A stretch of DNA of 64,000 nt, taken from Streptomyces zhihengii (lineage in GTDB: Bacteria; Actinomycetota; Actinomycetes; Streptomycetales; Streptomycetaceae). Each line of letters opens with the position of its first letter. Positions within the stretch are counted from its first letter, which is position 1. Of the stretch, positions 13,684-22,669 are shown one piece after another. The notes below the pieces were generated by a model that was not told the origin of the DNA, searched no databases, and was given only the letters and a program-made list of their open reading frames with translations. Both the position numbers and the translations under genes were made by a program. The stretch is taken from contig NZ_JAFEJA010000001.1 of NCBI RefSeq assembly GCF_016919245.1, positions 1,302,001 through 1,366,000 of the forward strand, written 5' to 3'.

Positions 13684-16542
13684 TCACCCGGCCGCGGTGG
13701 CCGCCACCTCGTCGAGGGCCCATTCGAGGGACCGCGTCCACAGCACTGCCAGGCGCTCGGCGTCGTGGGCCTCCATCGCGCCGAGGGCGTAGCGGAAGGC
13801 TGCCTTGAGCCCGGCGGCGGTGTCCGAGACCTCCGCCATCAGTTCCAGGCCCGTCTCCGTCAGATGGAGCGGGACGTCGGCCACCTCCAGGCCCTCCAGT
13901 GCCCAGTTCGCGTCCACCTGCATGGCGGTGGGGACGAAGACGATCTGCCAGATCGGGTTGCGGCGCGCGGCGGTGACCGCGGGGTCGCGGAACTCCTCGG
14001 TGAGGAGGGCGACCGGGTGGTCGCGGTGTCCCAGGGCCGCTCGGACGGCCTGCTTGCAGTCGTCGACCAGCCGCCACGGGTCCGCGTCGGCGGGGGTGCG
14101 CGAGCGCAGCGGCACGAGGTTCTGGAAGAAGCCGACCGTCTCGAAGTCCTCCACCGTGCCACGGGTGTCGGCGGGTGCCACCACGAGGATGTCGTCCTCG
14201 TCGGCGAACTGCTTCATCGCGCGGAAGAAGGAGGCCAGCAGCAGCTCGAACCGGGTGCACCTGAGCCGGCGGACGAGGCCGTCGATCTCGTGGCGGCGGT
14301 CCCCGAGGAGGTCGAACTCGTGGCTGCCGGCGCGGAAGGCGGCAGGGTCGGCGACCGGGTCGGGGCTCGGCAGCACACGAGGCGGCAGGGGGTCGAGCGC
14401 CGCCAGCAGGACCGGCACCTCGCGGGCCGGCGGGAAGTCGCCGCGGATGCGGGCGGGGTCGTAGGGCACGGCGGGGCCGAGCTTGTGCCCGTCGCCCTGG
14501 TAGAGGAGGGCCAGTTCCTCCTGGAGCATCGCCTTGGAGCGCTCGTCGACGGCGATGTGGTCGAAGATCAACAGCAGCGAGAAGAGTTCGGGTGCGCGGC
14601 GGTACACCACGGCCCGCATCATGCTCTGGCGGTCGGGGTCGGAGAAGCGCTTCTCCTCGTCCCTGAGAGCGCGTTGGACGTGCTCCGCGGCCGCCCGGTC
14701 GTCGAGTACGCCGTTCAGCGGGCGTACCTCCACCACGTCGTCGGCGGGCCCCTCGTGCACCACTGCCACCACGCGCCCGTCGAGCTCCGCGTAGGTGGTG
14801 CGCAGGATGGAGTGGCGTGCGACCAGCTCCCGCAGGGCGGTGGTGAGGCGGGGGAGGTCCAGGGCGCCGCGGATCACGAGGTGGTTGGCCACCATCAAGT
14901 GGGGCGGGCGCCCCGGGATGCGCCGCATGCCGATCAGGCGTTCCTCGGGGAGGGACACGGGGCGGACGGCCGCCCAGCCAGCGCGGCGGGCGGCCGGAGT
15001 CCCGGCGGCGCCGGCAGGGGCGGACGGCTGACGCGGCGGCAGGGGGCGCAGCCCGCACTCCTCGGTCAGGCGGGGTACGTCGATCTCCAGTTTGGCGGTG
15101 CGGGGAAGGCGCTCCACCACGCGCAGGACGGTCGGCACCATGTACAGCGGCAGCACGGCCGCGAGGCGGCTCCGGCAGGCCGCGGCGGTGACCTCGCTGG
15201 ACTCGACGACCGCGCCGAGGGTGATCCCGCCGTCCGCCGCCCCGGTCGGGTAGACGTGGCAGTCCGTCACACCGCCGACGCCCCGCACGGCGGCGGTGAC
15301 CTCGGCCAGGTCGACCCGGGCTCCGTGGATCTTGAACTCGTTGTCCTGCCGGCCCACCCAGTGCAGCAGCCCGTCCTCGTCGAGCCGGCCGAAGTCACCC
15401 GACCGGTATGCCACTTCGCCTGCGGTGACGTCGGTCGGGACGAAGCGGCCGGGGACCTCTCCGGCCAGGACGCGGGTGGTCCGCGCCGCGATGCCGCCGA
15501 TCAGGATCTCGCCGACCACGCCGGTGGGCACCGGCCGCAGCGCGGAGTCGACGACCGTCAGGGTGGTGCGGTCGACGGGCCGGCCGACGGGTACCGTCGA
15601 GCACCGCTCGTGCTCCTCGCCGCAGACCAGCCAGGACACGTCGATGCAGCACTCGGCGGGCCCGTACTGGTTCAGCACCGTCGCGTTCGGCAGCGCGGCC
15701 CGCGCCTTCGCCAGCGTCGCGCCGGACAGGGGGGCTCCGCCGGAGAACACCCGGCGCAGGCCGGGGCAGCCTCCCGACGAGGCGGCCAGGTCGCTGAACT
15801 CGTCGAGCATGCGGGGGAAGAAGTGGACGGCCGTGGCTCCCTCGTCCTCGCAGCGGCCCAGCAGAGTCTCCGCACTCGCCGCCTCGAAGGCGGTGGTGAG
15901 GACCAGGCGGGGGCCGAAGCAGAGGGCGGCGGTCACCTCCCAGACGTAGAAGTCGAAGCTGGGGCGGGAGGTCGACAGCAGCACGTCGTCCGGACCGAGC
16001 GGGTAGGCGCCCTGTCCCCACCGCAGGCGGTTCTCCAGCGCCGCGCCGTCCACGCGCAGCACCTTGGGCTCGCCGGTGGTGCCGCTGGTCTGCACGCAGT
16101 AGCCGCCCGGGGTGAACGAGGGCTCGAACGGGATGTCGCCGGCGCCGGGCCCGTACGCCGTGCGCACCGGAACGACCGCCGTCGCGGTGCGGGCGAGTTC
16201 CTCCTGGTGGCCCCCGGGCGCGTCGGTGTCCAGGACCAGGCAGCTAGGCCGGAGCACGTCGAGGAAGCGCGCGGCGCGGGCGGGCGGGGCGTCGAGGTCG
16301 ATCAGCGCGAAGTCGGCCCCGGAGTACACCACGGCGGCCAGCGCGACCACCTGTTCCACGTTCTGCGGGAGGGCGATCGCCACGGTGTGGCCGGGCCCCG
16401 CGCCCTGTGCCCGCAGGGCCGCCGCCAGCCGTGCCGCGGCCGCGTGCAGCGTGGCCCCGTCCAGGGAGCGGCCGTCCGCACCGGTCACGGCGGGCCCGTC
16501 GCCCCGGCGCAGGAGCGAGCTGTGCATCAACGATCCGATCAT
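13684..16542 (-). CDS. NRPS with adenylation and condensation domains but no carrier domain (A-C)
   Basis: 952 residues. Residues about 1-500 form an adenylation domain with A3 TSGTTGEPK, A5 NQYGPAE, A7 YRSGDFGRL, A8 GRQDNEFKIHGARVDLAEV and the catalytic Lys in TAKLEID. Residues about 515-945 form a condensation-type domain starting RPVSLPEERLIG, whose active-site motif reads DHIAVDE instead of HHxxxDG (second His and Asp kept). No carrier domain lies between or after them, so the amino acid must be loaded on a carrier in trans. By eye the pocket begins D-F-W as in threonine codes, but the remaining positions do not match, so I make no substrate call. AAGGAAAG precedes the ATG, which overlaps the ABC transporter stop. 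It is the last gene of the operon. Confidence 0.9.
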   Translation of the reverse strand: MIGSLMHSSLLRRGDGPAVTGADGRSLDGATLHAAAARLAAALRAQGAGPGHTVAIALPQNVEQVVALAAVVYSGADFALIDLDAPPARAARFLDVLRPSCLVLDTDAPGGHQEELARTATAVVPVRTAYGPGAGDIPFEPSFTPGGYCVQTSGTTGEPKVLRVDGAALENRLRWGQGAYPLGPDDVLLSTSRPSFDFYVWEVTAALCFGPRLVLTTAFEAASAETLLGRCEDEGATAVHFFPRMLDEFSDLAASSGGCPGLRRVFSGGAPLSGATLAKARAALPNATVLNQYGPAECCIDVSWLVCGEEHERCSTVPVGRPVDRTTLTVVDSALRPVPTGVVGEILIGGIAARTTRVLAGEVPGRFVPTDVTAGEVAYRSGDFGRLDEDGLLHWVGRQDNEFKIHGARVDLAEVTAAVRGVGGVTDCHVYPTGAADGGITLGAVVESSEVTAAACRSRLAAVLPLYMVPTVLRVVERLPRTAKLEIDVPRLTEECGLRPLPPRQPSAPAGAAGTPAARRAGWAAVRPVSLPEERLIGMRRIPGRPPHLMVANHLVIRGALDLPRLTTALRELVARHSILRTTYAELDGRVVAVVHEGPADDVVEVRPLNGVLDDRAAAEHVQRALRDEEKRFSDPDRQSMMRAVVYRRAPELFSLLLIFDHIAVDERSKAMLQEELALLYQGDGHKLGPAVPYDPARIRGDFPPAREVPVLLAALDPLPPRVLPSPDPVADPAAFRAGSHEFDLLGDRRHEIDGLVRRLRCTRFELLLASFFRAMKQFADEDDILVVAPADTRGTVEDFETVGFFQNLVPLRSRTPADADPWRLVDDCKQAVRAALGHRDHPVALLTEEFRDPAVTAARRNPIWQIVFVPTAMQVDANWALEGLEVADVPLHLTETGLELMAEVSDTAAGLKAAFRYALGAMEAHDAERLAVLWTRSLEWALDEVAATAAG

Positions 16543-18473
16543 CGGCTTTCCTTGTTCTCCTGAGTCGTGGCGAGGGAGGACTCGGAACCGCGCGCGTAGG
16601 CGCGCCGCTGGGCCCCGTACAGCTCCCGGTAGAGGGGATGGGCGAGCAGGTCCTCGTGCGGGCCGACGGCGAGCACTCTTCCCCGGTCCAGCAGGATCAC
16701 CTCGTCCACCTCCCGCACCATCGAGAGCCGGTGGGTGACGACGACGGCGACCCCCGAGGCGGCGCGGGCCGTGCGGCGCGCCCAGGCGGCGAGGTCGGAC
16801 AGCAGCCGGTCCTCGGCGAGCGGGTCGACGGCCGAGGTGGGCTCGTCGAACATCAGCAGGCCGACGCCGTCCGGCAGCAGCCCCCGGGCCACGGCGATCC
16901 GCTGCCACTGGCCGCCGGAGAGCTCCGTGCCGTCCGGGAAGGAGCGTCCGAGCCGGGTTCCGTCCTCCAGCCGTCCCTGGTCGAGGAGTTCGGCCAGGCC
17001 GGAGTCCCGGTAGGCGCGAGCGCGGTCCGAGGCGGTGGCGTCCTCGGATCCGAGGGCGACACTGTCGGCGAGCGCGAACTCGAAGCGGGCGAAGTCCTGG
17101 GAGACCAGGGAGGCCGCGCCGCGCCGGCGCGGATCGACGCACGGTCCGCCCTCGACCGTCCCGGAGGCGGGCGGCAGGAGTCCGGCGAGCACCTGGACGA
17201 GAGTGCTCTTGCCACTGCCGTTCGCACCGACCAGGGCGTACACCCGGCCCGGCCGGAGCGTGAGGTCGACCGCGTCCAGGGCGGGGGCGCCGGCCCCGGG
17301 GTAGCGGAAGGTCGCACCGCGCAGGGTGATACCGCTCCGGGCCCCGGCCGGCGCGGCGGGGAGCTCGGTCTCCTCCAGCCGCCCGCGCGTCTCCAGCAGG
17401 AGCCGGGTGACCCGCAGGGAGTCGGAGAGGGCGGACGCGTACCGGATCAGGGCTCCGGTCAGCGCCGTGACGCTGGACAGCAGCAGCAGGGCGGCCAGAC
17501 CCGTGACCACGGACGTCGAGCCGTCGCGCAGGGAGCCGGTGAGCGCGGCGATGCCGGCGCCGTACGCCGCCGCCAGCACCAGGGCGCCCAGCGCCGACCA
17601 GGCGAACCCGGCCCAGGCACCGCGTGCGCGGATCCGCTCGGACGCGCGGCCGTGGGCGTGGTGCCGGGCGAGGGTGAACGCGCGGCCGCCGGTCAGCCGC
17701 AGCTCGTCGCGGTGGTCGGGGTCGGTGCCCAGGGCGAAGTACTCGGCCCGCAGCCGGGCCGCCTCCGCTGCCGCCTCCCGGCCGCGCTGCCGGGCGTGTT
17801 CGGCCCTCAGGGTGCACGCGTAGGAGACGGCCGAGGCGGCCGGCACCAGCAGCAGCCAGCCCGTGGCGAAGGCGGCGACGGTGACGGTGCAGCCCAGCCG
17901 CAGCAGCGTGCCGGCGATCAGCCCGGTGACGTCGGCGCCCTCGGTCAGCCGGGGCCGCTCGGCGCGGACGACCTCCAGCGTGTCGAGGAGTGCGGGGTCG
18001 TGGTAGTGCTCCAACGTCCGCCGGTGGTGCAGCAGTTGCTGGAGCTCGCCGTCGACCAGACGTCCGGTGCGGTCGACCATCCGGGCCGAGATCGCCAGGG
18101 AGGTCTTGGCGGACGCCAGTTGGACGACCAGCGCCGCGCACGCGCCCGAAGCCAGCGCGAGTGCCGTGCCGAGGTCCCGCTCCAGCAGCGCGGCGAGCAT
18201 CCCGGCGAGCCCCAGTGCGAACAGCACGGTGGCCAGCGGCCGGAGGGTGAACAGCACGAGGGTCGCCCAGGCTCCGCGGCGGTCAGCCCGGAAGGACAGT
18301 CCGAGGAACAACGCGAAGGGGCGCTCAGGGCGCCGGCTACGCCCCGGACGCCCGGCGGGCGGGCCGTCCCCCGAGCCGGGATCCGCTCCGGTGGCCGTCT
18401 CCTCAGCGGCCGTCTGCTCAGCGGTCGTCTGCTCAGAGGTCGTCTTCTCAGCGGCCGTCTTCTCAGTGGTCAT
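16539..18473 (-). CDS. ABC exporter half-transporter, fused membrane and ATPase domains (second of pair)
   Basis: 644 residues. An unusual N-terminus of about 45 residues is made of Thr/Glu/Ala repeats (encoded by 15-base reiterations at about 18400-18470). A six-helix exporter membrane domain follows, then a nucleotide-binding domain from about residue 375 with Walker A GANGSGKST, signature LSGGQWQR and Walker B LLMFDEPTSAVD. With the preceding gene, which it overlaps by 11 bases, it probably forms a heterodimeric exporter in the cell membrane. Its place inside the biosynthetic operon points to product export or self-protection. Overlap with the A-C gene stop/start is ATGA. Confidence 0.88.
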   Translation of the reverse strand: MTTEKTAAEKTTSEQTTAEQTAAEETATGADPGSGDGPPAGRPGRSRRPERPFALFLGLSFRADRRGAWATLVLFTLRPLATVLFALGLAGMLAALLERDLGTALALASGACAALVVQLASAKTSLAISARMVDRTGRLVDGELQQLLHHRRTLEHYHDPALLDTLEVVRAERPRLTEGADVTGLIAGTLLRLGCTVTVAAFATGWLLLVPAASAVSYACTLRAEHARQRGREAAAEAARLRAEYFALGTDPDHRDELRLTGGRAFTLARHHAHGRASERIRARGAWAGFAWSALGALVLAAAYGAGIAALTGSLRDGSTSVVTGLAALLLLSSVTALTGALIRYASALSDSLRVTRLLLETRGRLEETELPAAPAGARSGITLRGATFRYPGAGAPALDAVDLTLRPGRVYALVGANGSGKSTLVQVLAGLLPPASGTVEGGPCVDPRRRGAASLVSQDFARFEFALADSVALGSEDATASDRARAYRDSGLAELLDQGRLEDGTRLGRSFPDGTELSGGQWQRIAVARGLLPDGVGLLMFDEPTSAVDPLAEDRLLSDLAAWARRTARAASGVAVVVTHRLSMVREVDEVILLDRGRVLAVGPHEDLLAHPLYRELYGAQRRAYARGSESSLATTQENKESR

Positions 18474-20268
18474 AGCGCCTCGCCTGGGCCGTGAACATCT
18501 GCGCGTAGCGACCTGGCCGCCGCATCAGCGAGGCGTGGTCGCCCCTCTCCCGGATGTGTCCGTCGGCGAGTACCAGGATCTCGTCGGCGTCCTTCACCCC
18601 GGAGAGCCGGTGGGAGACCATCACCATGGTGCTGCCCGGTCCGGTCAGCGCGCCGGCCTCGCCGAAGAAGCGCGCCTCCGCCTGGGCGTCGAGAGCGGCC
18701 GTCGGCTCGTCGAGGACCAGGACGCGGCAGGTCTCCGGATCGAGCGCCTGCACCGCGCGGGCCGTGGCCACCCGCTGCCACTGCCCCCCGGACAGGCCCG
18801 CCCCGCCGCGTACGCCTTGGGCCAGCAGGGGCGAGGGCTCCTCCTGCGGGACGAGGCCGGCCACCAGGGCGCGGGCCGCGGGCCGCACGGGCACGGTGCG
18901 CGCCGTCAGGGTGACGTTCTGGTCCAGCGTCGCGGGATAGCGGACGAAGTGCTGCCCGAGGAAGGCGAAGGCGGGGGCGGGCCGTTCCTCGGGCGGGCCG
19001 AGGGGCTCGCCGTCGCAGGTGATGGAGCCCGCGTCGGGGCGGAGCACACCGGTGAGCAGCCGGACCAGGGTGGATTTGCCCGCACCGTTGAGGCCCACGA
19101 CCGCCAGGCTGCGCCCGAGGCGTACCTCGAAGCTGAGGTTCTCGAAGACCGGATCGCCGCCGGGGTAGCGGAACGACACGTTCTCGAAGCGGATCACACT
19201 GCCCTCGCCCGGCACCGGCCGCCCCGCGGAGGCGGACGCGGGCCCGGAGGGACGCTCGGGCGGGTGCTCGGGCGGGTGCTCGCCCGGAGGCGTCCGCCGT
19301 GTCCGTCCCCGCAGCACGCCGGCCTCCCTGACCTGTGCGAAGAGGGCCACCGCCAGGCCGGAGTGGACGACGTTCATGGTGACCGCGAAGACGCCGGTGA
19401 GGGCGGTGAGGGCGGCCACACCGACCGCAAGCCCGCCGGCGTCCAGCAGGCCGTCGGCCGAGCGGCGGGCGAGGTCGGCCAGCAGCAGCACCCCGGACAG
19501 GAGGACCGCCGCGTACGCCACGCGCAGCGGACGCGCGGTGCGCGAGGAGACCTCGCCGTGTTCGGTGGCCGCCTCCTGGTAGCGGCGCACGATCCAGTCC
19601 GCGGCGCCGAACACCTTGATCTCGCGCGCGGCGGCCGGGTCGAAGGCGAGCGAGAGCAGGTGGCGGGGCCGCCGGGTGGAGTCGGCCACCGAGTAGGCGC
19701 GCGCCTGTTCCCGGTCGTAGTCGGCCTCCAGCAGCAGCGCGCAGACCAGGAAGCACACCACCGCCACCGCCCCCGTCGGCGGGGCGAGGGCGACGAGCAG
19801 ACAGCCGGCCAGAACCGCCTGTCCACGGGTCAGGAGGTGCTGGCAGGTCGCCACCACCAGGTGGCGCACCGGCCCGGTGTCGCGCAGCCGCTCCACCAGT
19901 TCGCGCACCGGGGCGTCGGCGCCGGTGCGGGCGTCGACGAGGGCCTCGATCGCGGCCCGCTCGACAGCCCCTTCGAGCACACCGCCGTACAGGTCGGAGA
20001 CGGTCGCCACCAGCAGCGTCGCCAGCTGCCCGACGAGGAAGACGACGACCAGGGCTGCCACCACCGGTGCGATCGCCGCCGTGCCCGAGGCCCCCGGCAG
20101 CGCGGCACCGACCAGCAGGCCGGTGCACCAGGCGGAGGCCGCGGGCGCGGCGGCCGCGACCAGCAGGGCCGCGGCCGTGCCCAGTGTCCAGCCAGGGGCC
20201 ACCCGCGCCCCCACCGCCAGGGGCGTCAGCCGCAGCCGGTCGGTCCAGACGCGTCGCTCGCCGCTCAC
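18463..20268 (-). CDS. ABC exporter half-transporter, fused membrane and ATPase domains (first of pair)
   Basis: 601 residues from a GTG that overlaps the thioesterase stop (GTGA). Membrane segments lie in residues about 15-310. The nucleotide-binding domain follows with Walker A GLNGAGKST (near 392), signature LSGGQWQR and Walker B VLVLDEPTAALD, and a D-loop/H-loop region MVMVSHRLSG. Both ATPases of the pair look intact, unlike heterodimers with one degenerate site. It probably exports the product of the surrounding assembly line. An alternative is immunity by efflux of an intermediate. Confidence 0.87.
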   Translation of the reverse strand: MSGERRVWTDRLRLTPLAVGARVAPGWTLGTAAALLVAAAAPAASAWCTGLLVGAALPGASGTAAIAPVVAALVVVFLVGQLATLLVATVSDLYGGVLEGAVERAAIEALVDARTGADAPVRELVERLRDTGPVRHLVVATCQHLLTRGQAVLAGCLLVALAPPTGAVAVVCFLVCALLLEADYDREQARAYSVADSTRRPRHLLSLAFDPAAAREIKVFGAADWIVRRYQEAATEHGEVSSRTARPLRVAYAAVLLSGVLLLADLARRSADGLLDAGGLAVGVAALTALTGVFAVTMNVVHSGLAVALFAQVREAGVLRGRTRRTPPGEHPPEHPPERPSGPASASAGRPVPGEGSVIRFENVSFRYPGGDPVFENLSFEVRLGRSLAVVGLNGAGKSTLVRLLTGVLRPDAGSITCDGEPLGPPEERPAPAFAFLGQHFVRYPATLDQNVTLTARTVPVRPAARALVAGLVPQEEPSPLLAQGVRGGAGLSGGQWQRVATARAVQALDPETCRVLVLDEPTAALDAQAEARFFGEAGALTGPGSTMVMVSHRLSGVKDADEILVLADGHIRERGDHASLMRRPGRYAQMFTAQARRYDH

Positions 20269-20960
20269 CCGGCCCTCCAGTCGCGTATCGCGGCGGCCGT
20301 CGCCGCCGGGTCGTCCTGGTGGAACATGTGTCCTCCCTTGACCTCCACGCAGGTCAGCCGGGTGACGTGGGGGGTCCAGTGGCGCCGCGCGTCGAGCGGG
20401 CAGACGGGGTCGTCGGTGCCCAGGAGCAGCAGCACGGGAGTCTTCTCCAGCCGGCCGTCGACCCGGTGTCCCTCGTACACCCGCAGGTCCCGGCGCAGCC
20501 GGGGTGCGAAGGCGGCGAACACCTCCCGGTCGGCGGGCGAGGGGCGCCGGCCCCGGACCACGTCGAAGGACCAGTCGAGGAGTTCGTCGTCGGTGCAGGT
20601 CTGCGGGGAGATCCGGGCGGCCGGGCGGACGGCGCCCCCCGGCACGCAGGCGCCCATCACCAGGGCCGCGGCCGGCGTGCCGCGCCGTTCGAGGCGCACC
20701 GCGGTCTCGAACGCGACCAGTCCGCCGAGGCTGTGCCCGTACAGGCAGGCGTCCTCGAATCCGGCGTCCGCGCATCCGGCGTCCTCTCGCGAGCGGAGCC
20801 AGCCGTCGACGAACTCCCCCACGCTCGCGGGCGGCCCGGCCCCTTCCACGGCCTGGGGGTAGTCGACGGGATGGAAGCGGTCGGGGGCGATCTCGCGGGC
20901 CAGCGGGCGGAGTTGGTGGGAGAGCCCGCCGCTGTGGGGGAAGCAGTACAGGCCGGTCAT
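20265..20960 (-). CDS. type II thioesterase
   Basis: 231 residues of the alpha/beta-hydrolase fold: oxyanion region CFPHSGG at the start, nucleophile Ser77 in GHSLGG, Asp in LLGTDDPVCPL and His in GGHMFHQDD. Stand-alone thioesterases of this type clear misprimed or stalled acyl groups from carrier proteins of PKS and NRPS lines. Because no integrated TE domain exists in the operon, it could also contribute to product release, which is inference. The ATG overlaps the KS-ACP stop (ATGA). Confidence 0.9.
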   Translation of the reverse strand: MTGLYCFPHSGGLSHQLRPLAREIAPDRFHPVDYPQAVEGAGPPASVGEFVDGWLRSREDAGCADAGFEDACLYGHSLGGLVAFETAVRLERRGTPAAALVMGACVPGGAVRPAARISPQTCTDDELLDWSFDVVRGRRPSPADREVFAAFAPRLRRDLRVYEGHRVDGRLEKTPVLLLLGTDDPVCPLDARRHWTPHVTRLTCVEVKGGHMFHQDDPAATAAAIRDWRAG

Positions 20961-22669
20961 GAACCCGTGCCGCCGCCCGCCACGCGCCCGGTGATCTCGT
21001 CGATCATCTCGTCGACGCTGCTGAACATCAGCATGTCGATGACGTCCAGCTCGACTCCCCAGCGGGAGGCGATCACCTTGCCGACGGCGAGCAGGTCCAC
21101 GGAGTCCAGTCCCAGTTCGACCGCGCCCAGGCTGCCGGCCGCCTCGGGGTCGGGCCGGTCGGCGGCGATCCGGTCCAGGACCAGTTCCAGCACCTCGCGC
21201 CGGACGGTCCCCGCGTCGGCGGGGTGCCCCGGCGCGGTGGCCGTCTCCACGCGGGCGGTGGCGGTGGACGCGGCGGAACCCGGTCCGCCGTCCACCGCGC
21301 CGTCCACCGGGCCGGACGCCGGGGCGGCGGACGCGGGCCGGTCACGACGGGGAACGGTCACCGCGCGGTCGGAGACCACGGCGTGCACGCTGGTCCCGCT
21401 GGCACCGAAACAGCTGATGCCGACGCGGACGAGGCCGTCGGGGCCCGGGACCAGTTCCGTCGGTGCGGCCGAGGGACGCGCGACGCCGCCGGACAGGGCG
21501 TCGGGGGTGCGGGTGAAGTTGACCGTACCCGGCATGGATCCGCGTCGCAGTCCGAGCAGCACGTTCACCAGGGAGGCGACGCCCGCCGCGGTGTCCAGGT
21601 GACCGAGCGCGGGCTTGACGGATCCCACGGGCAGGGGCGTCGCGCGGTCGGCGAACACCTCGTTCAGGACGGAGAGTTCGACCAGGTCGCCGACGGGAGT
21701 GCCGGTGCCGTGGGCCTCCAGGTGGGCCAGGTCGTCCGGTCGGGCCCCGGCATCGCGCAGCGCACCGCGCAGGACGCGCAGTTGACCGTCGTAGGCGGGG
21801 GCGGTGTAGCTGGCGCGGGCCGACCCGTCGCTGCCCATGTGGATGCCCTCGACGACGCCGTGGACGCGGTCGCCGTCACGAACCGCGTCGTCGAGGCGCT
21901 TGAGCACGAACACGCCGCCGCCGCTGCCGCCGACCGTGCCGTTCGCCTCGGCGTCGAAGGCGCGGCAGACGCCGTCGGGGGAAAGGATGCCGCCGCGCTC
22001 GTAGCGGTAGCCACGGACCCGGGGGAAGTACAGGGAGGCCGCCCCCGCGAGAGCCAGGCCGACCCGGCCCGACCTGAGCAGGAGGCAGGCGTACTCGACG
22101 GAGGCGAGCGCGGTGGAGCAGGCGGTCTGCACGTTGACGGCCGGCCCGGTCAGCCCGAGCCGGTAGGCCACCCGGCCCACCGTGTGGTCGCTCGCGTTGC
22201 CGACGAGGATCTCCGGAGGGACCGACTCCTCCAGCAGCGCGGTGTCGTGCCGCAGGTGTTCGGTGAAATGGCTCGACAGTCCGTTGCCCGCGTACAAACC
22301 CATGCCGACGCCGCCGACGCACGCCACCTCCCGCCCGGACACCTCGCGCAGCGGGATGCCGGCGTCCTCCAGTGCCGCCACCGCGCAGTCCAGGAAGAGG
22401 AGTTGCTGCGGGTCGGTGACGAGCCGCTCGCGCGCGGAGAGCATGTCGATGTGCTTGGCACCCTCGACCGTCCAGCCGGTCGACGCCGAGCGGGGCACGT
22501 AGTCGGGCCGGTCCGCCTCCGCCGGAGCGACGCCCTGCTCCAGCAGTTCCTCGCGGCTGTGGGTCCGCACCGCGCTGCGCCCGGTGGTCAGGAAGTCGTC
22601 CAGGTCGTCCAGGCTGTCGCCGCCCGGCAGGTGCGCGGCGTAGCCGATGACGGCGACGGGCCCGTTCAT
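20957..22669 (-). CDS. ketosynthase-ACP didomain protein without acyltransferase
   Basis: 570 residues. The ketosynthase domain (1 to about 430) keeps the full triad: Cys184 in NVQTACSTALAS, His320 in EAHGTGT and His357 in KPALGHLDTAAG. A Pro/Ala/Thr linker leads to an ACP with the phosphopantetheine Ser523 in LGLDSVDLL. There is no AT, so an extender must be supplied by an AT encoded elsewhere, or the KS may use ACP-bound units from other proteins of the operon. A strong GGAGGAGG precedes the ATG, which overlaps the stop of the ligase-KR-ACP gene. The KS is likely to extend or couple the unit primed by the upstream loading protein. Confidence 0.9.
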   Translation of the reverse strand: MNGPVAVIGYAAHLPGGDSLDDLDDFLTTGRSAVRTHSREELLEQGVAPAEADRPDYVPRSASTGWTVEGAKHIDMLSARERLVTDPQQLLFLDCAVAALEDAGIPLREVSGREVACVGGVGMGLYAGNGLSSHFTEHLRHDTALLEESVPPEILVGNASDHTVGRVAYRLGLTGPAVNVQTACSTALASVEYACLLLRSGRVGLALAGAASLYFPRVRGYRYERGGILSPDGVCRAFDAEANGTVGGSGGGVFVLKRLDDAVRDGDRVHGVVEGIHMGSDGSARASYTAPAYDGQLRVLRGALRDAGARPDDLAHLEAHGTGTPVGDLVELSVLNEVFADRATPLPVGSVKPALGHLDTAAGVASLVNVLLGLRRGSMPGTVNFTRTPDALSGGVARPSAAPTELVPGPDGLVRVGISCFGASGTSVHAVVSDRAVTVPRRDRPASAAPASGPVDGAVDGGPGSAASTATARVETATAPGHPADAGTVRREVLELVLDRIAADRPDPEAAGSLGAVELGLDSVDLLAVGKVIASRWGVELDVIDMLMFSSVDEMIDEITGRVAGGGTGS

